Positions 45,879-57,475 of a DNA stretch of 64,000 nt are shown here, piece by piece. Source of the DNA: Portulaca oleracea (Eukaryota; Streptophyta; Magnoliopsida; Caryophyllales; Portulacaceae). Both the position numbers and the translations under genes were made by a program. Within the stretch, counting starts at the first letter, position 1, and every line of letters begins with the position of its first letter. The DNA is taken from positions 13,369,968-13,433,967 of the forward strand of contig CM055875.1 in the NCBI GenBank assembly GCA_029582165.1, in the 5' to 3' direction. A model generated the notes under the pieces. It was not told where the DNA came from. It saw nothing but the letters and a program-made list of their open reading frames with translations, and searched no databases.

Positions 45879-47217
45879 TGTTCGGTTGTGTATTTTTGTG
45901 GTTTTATGAGTTAAGGTTGTCGGTCCACAGGGATGGGTGTTTAGGCTTGATTAAGGGTAATCGGTTTGTGTTTGGGGTTTTTCTCAATGCGGAAAGCAAT
46001 AAATAATGTAAAGGAAAGCAATAAACTAATCTAGACATGATAATAATTAAGAAAGCAATAAAAGGAAAGCAATAAAGAAAACACTTAAGGATGAACTCAA
46101 TTAAAAGCCATGAATGAAGACAATGAATGAACAACAAAATTGGGAACAAGAAATTATACCTTCGATGACCAAAATCTTCTAACCTTCAATCTACCTTTGC
46201 AATTTCCCCCGAACAAACAAGAAATTGTGGTTTGGATTACCAAGAATCCCCCAAATTCTCACTAGTAAGTAGAATTGGAGTTCCTTGACCCTCCTCCCCA
46301 CTAAAAATGGAGTTGATTGTGGCTAACACTATAAAGCTTGGAAAACAAGTCAACAATGGCAATTAGAGAGAGAGAGAGAGAGAAGAGAGAGAAAGCTTGT
46401 AAAACTTTAATGGAAACTTGCTTGAATTGAGAAAGCTTGAGAAAGTTTGAATACAAATGCTAGAAATCAATGAAAGCTTGAAGAACAATGAAGAACAATT
46501 GAAAACTTGAAGAACAATTAAGAGAGATTAAAGCAAATAAAGGAAAGCAATTAAATCTAATTCTACTCCTAAACTACCTAGGCTAATTGATATATTCTAA
46601 TTCTTCTTGTTAATGGAGTCGCAGCTAAGGCTTTTATAATGACTCAAGTTAGTTGCACAAAACGCAGCATCTCATTTCCAGTTCTGTACGCAGAAAACTG
46701 AATCTGCTCGGGCAAGCCAGAATCCTGCTCGGGCGAGCAAGCATTCTGGTCGCGTGTTTCTTGTTCCTCGGCGACTTTTCCTCGACAGCTCAGAAGCTCA
46801 GCTCGGGCGAGCAGGGGCCTTGCTCGGGCGAGCTGGCCCTCTGTTTCTTCATTGCCTTGGCTATATTTTTCGAACTTTCCATGGTCGCTGTGCAGAAGCA
46901 TGGCTCGGCCGAGCCAGTATGTTGCTCGGGCGAGCCAGCTTTCTGTCTCTCTTCTTCTTGGCTCAAAATCGGTCGGCAGATCCTGCTGTCCTTCCAGAGG
47001 TGTTGCTCGGGCGAGCCAACATGCTGCTCGGTCGAGCAACTCTTCTGCCTCTACCCTTTAGTTGGTGAGTTTTTGCTCCGTTTTGGCTCCATTTTAGGTC
47101 ACTCACTTATTTTCCTACAAAACACCAAAACATTATATCTAATATATAAATAGGGGTTAAAACAAGCAAATATACCCTATAAAAGAGAAGAATTTCGGCT
47201 CAAAACGAGGCCGAACA
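45879..47217. mobile_element. solo LTR inserted in the Tekay integrase
   Basis: The 1339-bp segment begins TGTTCGG and ends CCGAACA. It is flanked by ATTCC at 45874-45878 and 47218-47222; removing it and one repeat rejoins the integrase frame. Size, TG..CA termini and a 5-bp duplication fit a solo LTR left by recombination. No primer site, gag or pol is inside. It has a (GA)n run near 46367-46390 and a block of paired palindromes at 46705-47036. Orientation is not determined. Confidence 0.85.
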
Positions 47218-48055
47218 ATTCCAATCTCGATTTTGGGCAGCCTTACAAAAAGCGTTCGGCGCTAAACTGAATTTCAGCAGTTCTTATCACCCGAAGATGG
47301 ACGACCAAACAGAACATGTGAACCAGATCGTAGAAGATATGTTACGAGCTTGTCTGCTGGATTTCCAAGGAAGCTGGGAGGACTTCTTACCCTCGGTAGA
47401 GTTCTCCTACAACAATAGCTATCAGGCCACGATCCAAATGGCGCCGTTCGAGGCCCTATATGGGCGAAAGTGTAGGTCTCCCTTGTGCTGGAATGAGATA
47501 GACGAAACCCTGATAGTAGGGCCCGAACTGATACAAGATATGACGGATAAGGTACGGGTGATCCAACAGCACATCAAAACGGCTCAAAGCCGACAGAAAA
47601 GTTATGAAGACAAGAGGAGGAGGTCCTTAGAATTTCAAATAGGCGACAAGGTATTCCTCAAAGTCTCACCCTCTAAAGGGGTGCAAAGGTTCAACATCAA
47701 GGGGAAGCTAAGTCCTAGATACATCGGGCCCTATTCAGTCATCGAAAAAGTTAACCCGGTAGCTTATAGGTTGGAATTACCGACGGACTTGGGGCATATT
47801 CACGATGTGTTTCATGTATCACAGTTGCGTAAATACGTGCCCGGCCCGAGTCATGTGATTGAGCCTGAACCAATAACTGTCACAGAGAATCTGTCTTACG
47901 AAGAAGTGCCGGTTCAAATCCTGGATTGAAGAATCAAGCAGTTGCGCTCTAAGGAGATTCCGCTAGTAAAAGTATTGTGGACTAACCATTCTACCTCGGA
48001 GGCTACCTGGGAAACCGAAGAAGACATGCGAAACAAGTATCCCCATTTGTTTTAA
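47218..48055 (+). pseudogene. Tekay-type integrase end and chromodomain
   Basis: The integrase core resumes (SYHPKMDDQTEHVNQIVEDM, with the catalytic Glu). It continues to FEALYGRKCRSPLCW and the GPY/F module (RYIGPYSVIEKVNPVAYRLE). After HDVFHVSQLRKYVP a TGA lies at 47927-47929. The same frame then gives VKVLWTNHSTSEATWETEED and ends KYPHLF at 48055, a short chromodomain-like tail that may guide insertion to modified histones. Confidence 0.9.
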
Positions 48056-48109
48056 GGTAAAACATCGATAATATGAGGATACTAACTTTAAGTTTCGGGG
48101 ACGAAACTT

Positions 48110-48127
48110 CTTTTAAGGGGAGTAAGA
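48110..48127 (+). other. polypurine tract of the Tekay-type element
   Basis: TTTTAAGGGGAGTAAGA directly precedes the 3' LTR at 48128. The nearby GTTTCGGGGACGAAAC is a short palindrome common before such tracts. Confidence 0.8.
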
Positions 48128-51100
48128 TGTAACAACCCAAGAAAAACCCCCTTTTAACACGTGTGATTAACGTAGCTAATCAAAATTAGAAAAAAGATTA
48201 ATACGTAGATTAAATAAAGTGCGTGCTCCTTATTTCTTTTCCTTTATGATTCTATTTTATTTTTTATTTTTATAACCAGTGTACGTTTTTGCAGGGCTTG
48301 AACAGTGCAACGCATTTCTGTTTTATAATCTTCTATGAATTTTTTTCTCCGGTAATAGTATCTTTTCTCGATCAGATTAAAAATACTCTCATCAGACTCA
48401 ACCCCTTTCATTTTTATGATGATTCTATTAGATGTTTTAAGGTGTTACTTATGAGAAGTAAAACGAGAGCTTCGATTACTATTGGTCAGCATGGATAATT
48501 TTATGGGTATTATATTTGGGATAATTGAATTGGGAATTATATATGTTAAGTATGAGAGATTAAATTGATGAAAATCATTTGGCCTTTGGGGACCCTTTTG
48601 GCCGGCCAAGGGGAGGGAAAGAGAGTGAGTTGGGCCTTGCCATATTATTAGTATTATATAAGGGAGGAGGGAGTATCAAATGTTAATATGAATTCTTGCT
48701 CAAACACTTCATTCTTCATCTAGCTTAGAAGTGTCCCTTGGCTTTCCCCTCCACCAGCCGTCCACCACCACTCGGCCACCGGTCTGACCTCCGCCCTGCC
48801 ATCACCGGAGCAATTTCCTGCCAGCCGCCGGCGTCCGGCACCTCCCTTTGCTCTTGTGCACTCTTGTTTCCTTCCATTCAAGTGTAAATCCTTCCATTTC
48901 AATTCTCCTCTTCAATTCTTTAGAGTTTATGAATCAAATCTTATTTTTTTCTCTTTTAAATGGTGATAAATTTCAGAATTTAGTGTTGGGTTCTTGAGTT
49001 CTTCAAGGAAAGAAGGAAGGTTTTCAAGTTGGAAGAAAGGGAGTGAGTGAGTTCTCGTTAAACCCTTGTTATCTTGATTGTTTCAAGTAATTTCTTATGA
49101 AAAATGAGCATGCATGTAATCTTAGAGGCTTAATTCTCTGTGATAGTATAGAAAAGTTAATGGATTCAAGGTGCATGTTTATAGATTATGTGCAAATTGG
49201 GATTAAAAAGAGTATTGTGGTAATGCATGTGGAAAGTGGTGCTAGATTGTGAATGTGGTTGTGGTTATGAGGATGCATGGGTTTAAAATAGTTGTACTTA
49301 GTGTTCTCTTGACTTCTCAAGGCTGAGTTTCTGTGTATAGGAGGGTAATAAGATGTTACATGAAGAATCCTTGGCTAAATCACAAAGACTTAAGCATGCA
49401 TGTGAGTGTTTGAACATGGGGTGTTAATCTGGTTGGTTTTCGTGTTTCCAGGAAGTAAAGGAAATTATTTTTGGCAATATTAAGGTCTAATTAGGTAGAC
49501 AAAAGTGTTAGCTAACACCCGACTTTTACGGATCGACTTTTCGTTGTGTATCTTAAAAGTTCTGACCAAAACCGTAAAACCGCGCTAATCTGGGAATTCA
49601 GTGACGGCAGAATAAAAATGGCTATTTTTCATCTGGTTAGAGTTTTATATAGCGTCGGGTCTGAACATGAGAGTTTTAGAAGACTGTTTAAGCTTTCCGG
49701 AATGGTATGGTATGCGTTCATATGATGTCGGATGAGCAAGTTATAAGTGCTTGATTGAAGGACAGAAATTCTGGAATTTTCCAGAATTAAGAGTTCGTGG
49801 CTGCTCCTATGTTGGGTTAAAATTAGGCCTTTTCCTAAGCTTAAATCATTTGGTGGTAAAAATAAAAGTTAAAGTTTGATTCTTGAGCTTTCCATAGACA
49901 GCTTATAGGCCCGAAACCGAGTAGTTTAACTCAAGATATCGCGTTCCGAAAAACGCTAATCGGCTTGTACAAATTCCGGGCAGATTGCTTGATTAAGTGT
50001 TTTGACCCTTGTAAGCATGTTTTTAGCCTCCAGAGTTAACTATAAAGTTGTGGGGCGCGTCCTAAGCTTTCCGAAAAGTACTCTTATGTGGCAATCCGAT
50101 ATCTATGGAAATAGTTACCTTCCTCTTTGTAAATATAGGAATATTTTTTTAGTTTATGAACCGGAATTGTTCTTTAAGAATTTCTCACCCTTCTCCTAAC
50201 TAGATGAGAAAGTCTAACTCTAAATTCCTTCCTCTTTCTAAGCTTTCGCTAAAGTGATCATTGCTTCGTGCACTGTTCAAGTCCTTGCTCGTTGGTGGTT
50301 TTCGTTTTCAGGTACGTGTACTACTTAGCCTTTATGCTACACATGTACTTAAATTATTTATTCTTGTATTATCTTAAATGTGCGCTAAAGTGGTTCTTAC
50401 ATATATACTTACATGCTGACTTTTTTTTTTTTACTAAACAAGCCTACGTGAAAGATGCTCTTTTATGAGTAAAGTTTTGGGTATTAGAAGTGAGTTTTCA
50501 TGCTTTAAGACCTAGTGTTGATTTTACAAAATTAGAGAAGAAAATTCCTCTTATGTTGTAAACACCTAGTTTAAGTTTGGGTACGAAACGTCAAGGTTTT
50601 ACTTTCTAAGAAGCCTTTTTATAAGTTATTTTTTCATGAGGAAAGGTTCTTTCAATGCTTATTGTCAAGTTAGAATTAAAGATTATCTTTACGGTTAAAG
50701 CCTTCCAAGGAAATAGAAGTTCTTTAAGATTATTAAAGCCCCATCCATGATTTTTGTGCGTAAAAGCACACCAAAGAAATAGTGTCTTAGTACACACCAT
50801 GTTCATGTGCCTTGAGCACCTTATGAGAATTAAGTTGGTGCCTTAGATGCACACCAGGAAAATCTGGCCAGTAGGATAGACATCCACAATCCGGACCTCC
50901 CGATCGGTCCGGGTATGCGCATACGGAGGCTAAGCCGATGATCGCAAGTAGGGGCACCCATGTTTAAGTTCTGCCTTATCATGTTATCTTTCTCTATTGA
51001 ACTTTTACTCACGCAGTTGTTCTAAATTCAATACTCTTATAGCTTTGTATGATTTTATGCTCTTTTATAAATTGTGGTTGTGTTCCTAGCCTTGCAAGTT

Positions 51101-51818
51101 TTACTATTGAAAGTTTATTTCCTTTACACGTCTAACCACCTTGTGGACGATTGCCCTTTTAAGATAAGGTATTTGTAACATGAAGTCAGGAAGTTACCAA
51201 AAATTTGGATTCCTCGTAAGTTGTCTTATTAAGTTCCTTTCTTTCAAACTTTACTTGAATTAACTATTAAATGGAGCCGCGCGCCTAGGGGTAATGATAT
51301 TAAAGTCTTACTTTCTGTTTATTTATTTAATTCCGGTAGTATTCGTACTGAGTAAAACTCACATTTTAAGTTGTATGTCACTTTTTGGGCCGCAAGGGAA
51401 AGGCAAAGGCAAAGTCACCGACGGGCGGAACCCTAAGACAACCTAGGTGGAATTCAGGTGATCATGGAGCCTATTTTGGAATTTTTATAAGAAAAGGGTT
51501 AGGGGTGTGATGAAATTATTGGGAATTGTTGTTGCTTTTGGTCTTGTGGTGTGTTGTTACGAAAGGTTTGTATGTTAAGTTTTTCACTTCTTTGGGTTGT
51601 ATGATCTTAAGAGTCTTCTATCTTGATGATTTGCGATGTCTTGTTATGGTGGTCTAATTATGTGGTTGGGTGTAGTCTTCTGGTGTGGTGTGTTGGAGTC
51701 TTAGCCTAGTACATGTTCATGGACGGCGGTAGTACTCTCAGGTGATTATCCGCTGCTGATCATTAGGTTAAGTAGTGAGTTAGCTTAATCTGGTGATTAG
51801 TAACCTGGGGGTGTTACA
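48128..51818 (+). repeat. 3' LTR of the Tekay-type element
   Basis: This 3691-bp partner of 37107-40792 shows only scattered substitutions and a few short indels by eye. It carries the same hairpin array (from about 50756) and conserved core. GCAAT follows at 51819-51823. Confidence 0.95.
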
Positions 51819-52345
51819 GCAATGCAGTTTTTCCCACCTTGGATGCATATTTTCCCTTACACAATGCACAGTTGGTGATAAATTTTCTATCATGTAATGC
51901 ATGTTTTCCAAACTTAGGTGCAGCATTCAAGCACTGCAATGTATATTTATTGCAACATCATATATTTTGACTTACACAATGCACAGTTGGATGCAGAATT
52001 ATAATGATATGAGTATATCATGATAATTTCTCAACTTGGATATTTTTCCAACTTGGATGCATATTTTCTCTTATGCAATGCAGTTTTTCCCACCTTGGAT
52101 GCAGAATGATCATTATATGAGTGTATCATGATAATTTCTCAACTCGGATATTTTCCCAATTTGGATGTATATTTTCTCTTACGCAATGCAGTTTTTCCCA
52201 CCTTGGATGCAGAATTATCATGATATGAGTGTATTATGATAATTTTCCAACTTGGATATTTTCCCAATTTGGATGCATATTTTCCCTTATGCAATGCAGT
52301 TTTTCCCACCTTGAATACATATTTTCCCACCTTGAATGCATATTT
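51819..52345. repeat. 108-bp tandem repeat, right part
   Basis: ATGCAGAA recurs at 51991, 52099 and 52207, 108 bp apart. Each unit includes TGATATGAGTGTATCATGATA, an inverted motif, and TTTTCCCACCTTGGATGC. The array ends near 52345 at ACCGAGTGTACCGTGC, which forms a hairpin with TGTACACTCGGT at about 52364-52375. Confidence 0.85.
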
Positions 52346-52384
52346 TTACCGAGTGTACCGTGCTATGTACACTCGGTCCTTCCA

Positions 52385-52510
52385 TATAATTGTTGAATGT
52401 AGAGAGAGAAAGTGATGGAGGTTGAGAGAAAGAGTGAGAGGAGGGGGAAATTTGGGAAGTTTCATGACAAAAGGAAGCGACGCCAGTGAAAAGGGGACGA
52501 TAAAAAGCAA
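52385..52510. repeat. MULE/foldback-like end
   Basis: On the - strand it reads CTAAGGGCATTGC, then CCCCTTTTCACTGGCGTCGC and CCTTTTGT, then a CT-rich tract. The same order occurs in both arms of the foldback at 31390-31500 and 32130-32240. It probably forms the right end of the insertion that split the old LTR. Confidence 0.5.
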
Positions 52511-53497
52511 TGCCCTTAGTTTATCCAATCTGCTTAATCACATGCTCAAATTCGTGCTAAATAATTTGGTTATAAATGATTAGAAATTAGGAAAGTCGCC
52601 AGTCAGTTTTAAACAAAAATTAACAAACTGAAACAAAATAACTCGCCGCCCGCTTAACAATTATGGTCTCTACTAAATCTAAATTAATTACATAATGGGG
52701 AGAAGAAGTAAAATATGTTTATTTCATTAATTTAGTTATTATGCATACAGATTAAAAAGAAAATAAAAGCAGGGATAGAAAGAATTACACTTTATATATA
52801 CATGGATATTAGTAACATAACGGTTACATTATGAAATTGAAATAAAGGTATAAAAAATAAACACCAACCTCGGAAGCATATGACATATAAAAGAAAAGGG
52901 GGGGGGGAGAGAGAGAAAGTTAAAAGAATTTCCTCACTGTTAATACTCCTAGGTGAGAAATGATGTAGTTTAAGGGTCTATTTATATTTGAGATAACCTG
53001 TACGTTGCAACTCTTAGCCGAGATAATAGCACAGAGACTAACTGGTCGGTTAGGGGCGGAGGTTTCTTTGCAAATTTGGTAACTGGACGGTTCGGTGTCA
53101 GGCATTGAAATACAATACAAGTAACCAGACGGTTAGGCGATAGGTCCTGAAATGCAATATCAATAACCTGGTGGTTAGGCGCCAGACCCTTAAATGCAAT
53201 ATCAATAACTGAGCGATTAAGCACCATGCTCTAAGATGCAAATTATGTAACCGGGTGGTTACTGTTCGAGGGTTGCATCGTAAAATGAGAAAACCGACCA
53301 ATTAGGGTTTTTATGATTTATACCTAAGCAATTGGCTAGGGCTTTTGGTTTTGGGCGCAGTTTCAATTTCGGGTTTAGTTGGTTAATAGGCTTGAATTTT
53401 GGTTGCAATGACTGCTATTTGCTTCGAGGAGCCTATGAAAATAAAATTAAAATACATTGCACTACTTTGTAACCCGTGACAAAATCCGATATCTACA
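52511..53497 (-). repeat. old Tat-like LTR, second fragment
   Basis: The sequence follows the young Tat LTR in AGTCGCCAGTC, AACAAACTGAAAC-like stretches and GGTCTCTACTAAAT, and ends GATATCTACA. A G run (52899-52909) and a 42-bp tandem array (53039-53290) lie inside. The first fragment is at 30985-31085. Confidence 0.65.
53039..53290. repeat. 42-bp tandem repeat with a TAACC-N4-GGTTA palindrome
   Basis: Units start at about 53039, 53080, 53122, 53164, 53206 and 53248. Each holds a variant of TAACC-N4-GGTTA and an AATGCAATATCAA spacer. The 14-residue periodicity of the translated frame follows from 42 being divisible by three and is not evidence of a protein. Confidence 0.88.
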
Positions 53498-55194
53498 CAT
53501 CTCTGTAATTTTTTGAAGAACTCACCTAGTCATGTTAGGATCCTTGCAGTTTTTATTTGAGATTAATCAATCGCAACGCCTTAGAAGCGGACACCTTAAA
53601 ACTCATTGTCGGAAGTCTTTGCACCAAAGTAAGAAACTTTAATGCGTTGAACTTAAATCTATTTTCGGACTAAAACAAGATAGAAAAATCAATTGATCAG
53701 TCTGCCTTAAGAATTATCTGAGTACTTTAGTCAATTATCCAATCTAACTGGCTATATTGATTATTCACCTAGCATCGACGAAGAATTATTTTTGTTGATC
53801 AATCGAATTGGGCTTGTGAAAGTTTGCATCAACCTTTTCTTTTTGTAAACTGGATGGAACTCCCTTCATTGTTAAAACTTAAGTTTAAAGATTTAGTTTT
53901 TGAAAATTTAAGGTCAAACTGACAAAATTGAACTTGAATACAGTTTTTTCACTACAAACTTTTTGAGCTTGTAATTTTGTTTTTCATACTTTAATGCTAA
54001 CATTATGATTTAATTTTCATATTTACATGAAAATTCAATTTTTCAAAGTTTTAACCATAATTTTATCCTCAAACTTTTTTTTAATGACAAGGTCAAGTTC
54101 CCATTTGTCTTCATCGGTTGACTATTTTAGTATTTAAGTCGTTCAACCATTGTTCACTAGAAACTTTTGGCCAGAAGGAGAGCGCAAATAAGCGTTTCGT
54201 TGTGTTGGACTCGTGGAAGGAAGTGGTTGGGGGCAAAACAACATTGCTATTGAGTGTGAGGGAGGCATCTAGCTAACTTTTACAACTGAAACAATCAACA
54301 ATAAATTCACTCGAACGAGGGTTTGACTTGGAGTGTTCGGGTGGTGTACAAGCGCAAGGCGCGACCGATTGGTCGCGTTGACGCAATGCACAAGCAACTG
54401 ACAATATTGGCCAAACACTCGTCTCACTATAAGACTTACTTGGCCAAATGGTTTAGACCATAGCGAGAAGGCCCTTGGCTGATTGCAAAGGGTGCATAGA
54501 AGCATTGTCACAGTCGACCATACAAAAGAGATTACATTTGATTTGATTTGAATGTCATAATACTTTCATTATATCCCCTATAGCATTATCTTATGTGTCA
54601 TCACAATTGCCGCTATTTTTGAAATTTATTTCTATATTAGCTGCTTTGCGAAGGCTATCCTTAAAAGATTACAACCATTGCTCGGTGTTAGTGTTTGAGT
54701 TAGGGTTTCACTTCTTTAACGGTAAAAAAAACAATAGCAAATTTCAAATGTTGGGAATAATAGTGTTTGAGACTGGGAATAACATCTGATAGAGCTTTTT
54801 ATAGACGATGCTATTGGTAACATCTCATATACAAGTTAGCGTTTTCTTATTTTCGTTCCAAATATGTCCTTAAGATTTTCCCGCATATCACTACCCATGT
54901 CGTTGGTATAGAAACTCTAAAAAATCTGATCCAACCCTTCTCTACTCTCTTCTATCATCCCCAATGGCGCTATGTTGCTACCACTTTCCCAAAAGTTGCT
55001 TTTGATTTGCTCACATAGTTGTTTTGGGTTGTTTTAGTCTCCAACTTTGGTTGCTACTTTTTTCCTTTTAGAGTTTATTATATGGGTGAAACTTGTTGAA
55101 ATAATTTCCTAATTATGTACAATTAATCTGATCTTCCATGAACAAGGTACTCAAATGGGTGAACAAAGTATGTTAATGTCAACAAGTCAACAAC

Positions 55195-55245
<51 letters not shown>

Positions 55246-55246
55246 G

Positions 55247-55280
<34 letters not shown>

Positions 55281-56006
55281 TCTCTTTTGGTCATTTTACT
55301 TTCATTAGCTAGTCCAACCATTAATTTTACGGAACACATTCATTGCAATTAGTTATTTTAACATCTATCAACTATCTGCTAACATATAACAATTATTCGC
55401 TATTCAAATAATGCTTGTCACTTAAATAACTATCTGCTACTGAATCTGCTTATTTTTTCGAACAAGGGTTAATGAATGGGAAATCTTTCTCCTATTACAT
55501 GAATCTAGTTTTCATTTCATTAGGGGAAAACAATCTTTGATGATTAATCAACAATTCAGGTCATACTAATTTTTTCTACCATAATAAGATAAGATCAATC
55601 TAGTGGGTTTAGAGGAGTTTCCAGTCCAAGAGGAAACTCAATACCAAATATTTGACAATTTATTTATGAGTTTGTGCTAAACTTGGTAAAGAACAAATAG
55701 ACCTTTTTTTTTGCCCCTTTCAAAGATATTTCTTTTTTGTGTTTGAATTTGAAAATTAAGAAAATTGGATAGAGGAAGTAAGATTGTATTTACACTGAGC
55801 AATAATACTTATTGAAAAAATTTATATGGTTAACATTAATTCAGGAATAATGGAGCGTTGCTTACGTGAATCTCTGAAGGAAGTAGATTATTGGATACGA
55901 AGATACAAACAAAGCAGTCGACATGCTTTTGGGAATCATGACCTTCAGATCTCTAAGACAATAGACATTCATATATGATATAAAATATGGGGTTTTGGTG
56001 TTTTGA
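53498..56006. other. AT-rich intergenic DNA; no gene seen
   Basis: No frame with recognisable domains was found on either strand. A GC-richer block at about 54180-54420 contains GCGACCGATTGGTCGC, a 16-bp near-palindrome. Microsatellites are at 55197-55278. Confidence 0.6.
55197..55278. repeat. (AAT)n-(AAC)n compound microsatellite
   Basis: About 48 bases of ATA/AAT repeats followed by about 32 bases of AAC/CAA repeats. Confidence 0.95.
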
Positions 56007-56165
56007 GCGCTTTCTCCAATTCAAGTTGAGTTAGAAGCTGTTCGATTAGCTCTTCACGCTACAAAAGATGCTAATCAACTAGCCGTAGAAATTGCCACGG
56101 ATTCAGAGTTACTAATTAGATATCTTCAAAATTCATATCTTGTCTTTTTCAGTGTTCTTCGTTAG
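56007..56165 (+). pseudogene. RNase H-like fragment, probably from a non-LTR element
   Basis: The short frame without Met reads ALSPIQVELEAVRLALHATK, then EIATDSELLIRYLQN, and stops at 56163-56165. The spacing of the E-x-x-A-x-x-x-A-L helix and the later (T/S)DS resembles the RVT_3-type RNase H of plant LINE-related and host proteins. It is too short to place further. Confidence 0.45.
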
Positions 56166-56302
56166 TTTTTAATATTTTAAATTTATTACAAAGTTTTCAT
56201 ATATATAGAATTTATAAAGTACACAGGTGCAAAGTACATGAGGCGCATAGGTTACCAAAATACATGTTAAAACATACTTTTGTATTGTATGTAATTTGTT
56301 AC

Positions 56303-56513
56303 TACCTCCGTCCCTAAATAATTGTCCATTTGATTAAATTTTGACCGTTGATTACTCACAAATTACAATAAGTTACAATATGAAATTATCACCATTAGAA
56401 AGATATAATACTAAAAGTTATAATAATATTAATTTTTATTGTAACTCATTGTAATTTATGAGTAATTAACGGTCAAAATTTAATTAAATAAACAATTATT
56501 TAGGGACGGAGGT
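56303..56513. mobile_element. Stowaway MITE
   Basis: Near-perfect terminal inverted repeats, TACCTCCGTCCCTAAATAAT on the left and its complement on the right, enclose about 210 bp. The interior is itself partly palindromic (TTTGACCGTTGATTA ... TAATTAACGGTCAAA). TA dinucleotides flank it. It lies about 370 bases upstream of the PPD start codon. Confidence 0.9.
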
Positions 56514-56877
56514 AATACTTAATAAGATGACTATTCTGGCAAAAAAAAAACTTATTAAAAAAACAGAGAAATATTTATTGAGGGGGGAAAAAAGAGAAAA
56601 ATAAGGAAAAATTGGGAGTTGGCGGTCTAGGGTGACATCTAAGCTGCTGTGAGGTCTCACTGCTCACGAGAACACGCTGGGGGGCGCTGTCTCCCTCCCA
56701 CTGCCACTATTACAGTCCACAACTCCCTCTCTCCCTCTACTTTTTACTCTTTCAATTCATTCATTCATTCATTCATTCATTCATTCTCACTCTCTCTGTC
56801 TCAGTCTCTGTCTCTGTCTCTCTACTAACTCCTTCCTCCCGGAAATCTGAGTTTGTAGTCACACTCAGTCACTCCCA
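56514..56877 (+). promoter_or_regulatory. putative promoter and 5' leader of the PPD gene
   Basis: Between the MITE and the ATG lie a GC-richer block (56620-56700), an (ATTC)n run (56752-56786) and CT/CTGT-rich leader sequence (56787-56822). CT-rich leaders are common just downstream of plant start sites. No clear TATA box was seen. Confidence 0.5.
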
Positions 56878-57475
56878 ATGAACAGCGGAGTGACGACAGC
56901 CGCCGGCTCCCCCGCCGTGAAATCCATTCTCGACAAACCCTTGCATGAGCTCACCGAAGATGACATTTCCCAGCTCACCCGCGAAGATTGTCGCCGTTAC
57001 CTCAAACAAAAAGGTCGTCTTCCTCTCCCTCTCTCTCTATCTAAATCCAAAATGGTGGATTATGATATCATTATAGTCAACTTATTATTACTTCTACTGT
57101 TTAAGCTTTAGTAATTGCAGGTATGAGAAGGCCATCCTGGAACAAATCCCAGGCGATTCAACAAGTTATCTCTCTGAAATCGTTGCTTGAACCAACTACT
57201 ACTACTACTACTCCTCCTCCTCCTCCTGGGCCAGGGCCTACCACTTCCAACACTGTGAGTTTCTCTGTCTGTCTGTCTCACCTGTACTAGCCTATACTAA
57301 TAGTAATACTCACCTGATGTTGAATGCAATATTCCTCCTAATAGGCCACTTCTAGTTCCTCTAGCTCTATAAAGGAATTCAGTGCAAGAGATGTTGATGC
57401 CACCCTCAATCAGCTTGTTCCTCCTTCTGCTTCCGGTTCTCTCAGACATCGGGATTCTAAACCTCTCCCTCTCAG
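56878..57475 (+). CDS. PPD: PEAPOD-type TIFY protein, exons 1-3 (gene continues past the window)
   Basis: Exons are 56878-57013, 57121-57254 and 57345-57475, with GT..AG introns of 107 and 90 bases. Joined in phase they give an N-terminus ending its first block in ILDKPLHELTEDDISQLTRE, then KQKGMRRPSWNKSQAIQQV across the first splice. This is the plant-specific PPD domain (about residues 17-70) of TIFY4 proteins. A Thr/Pro run and a Ser-rich exon 3 follow. The TIFY motif and the degenerate Jas motif should lie further on. PPD proteins act in the nucleus with KIX and NINJA/TOPLESS partners to limit meristemoid divisions and so leaf and seed size. The start fits the family: the PPD block begins soon after the Met. 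Confidence 0.9.

Larger units (their letters stand above)
37107..51818 (+). mobile_element. Tekay/Del-type chromovirus (Ty3/gypsy)
   Basis: LTRs of 3.7 kb (37107-40792 and 48128-51818) are nearly identical and are flanked by GCAAT at 37102-37106 and 51819-51823. The internal order is primer site, an extra ORF, gag with two zinc knuckles, protease, RT, RNase H, integrase and a C-terminal chromodomain-like segment. Long LTRs and a terminal chromodomain place it with Tekay/Del. Several stops, two frameshifts and a solo-LTR insertion inactivate pol. Confidence 0.95.

Noticed and set aside
46644..47068. Overlapping frames rich in 'LGRAS/LARA' in the solo LTR
   Set aside because: They arise from the repeated GCTCGGGCGAGC palindromes and have no other support.
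53039..53290. Protein with a 14-residue repeat on the - strand
   Set aside because: Explained by the 42-bp DNA repeat inside an LTR; no start context and no flanking coding sequence.
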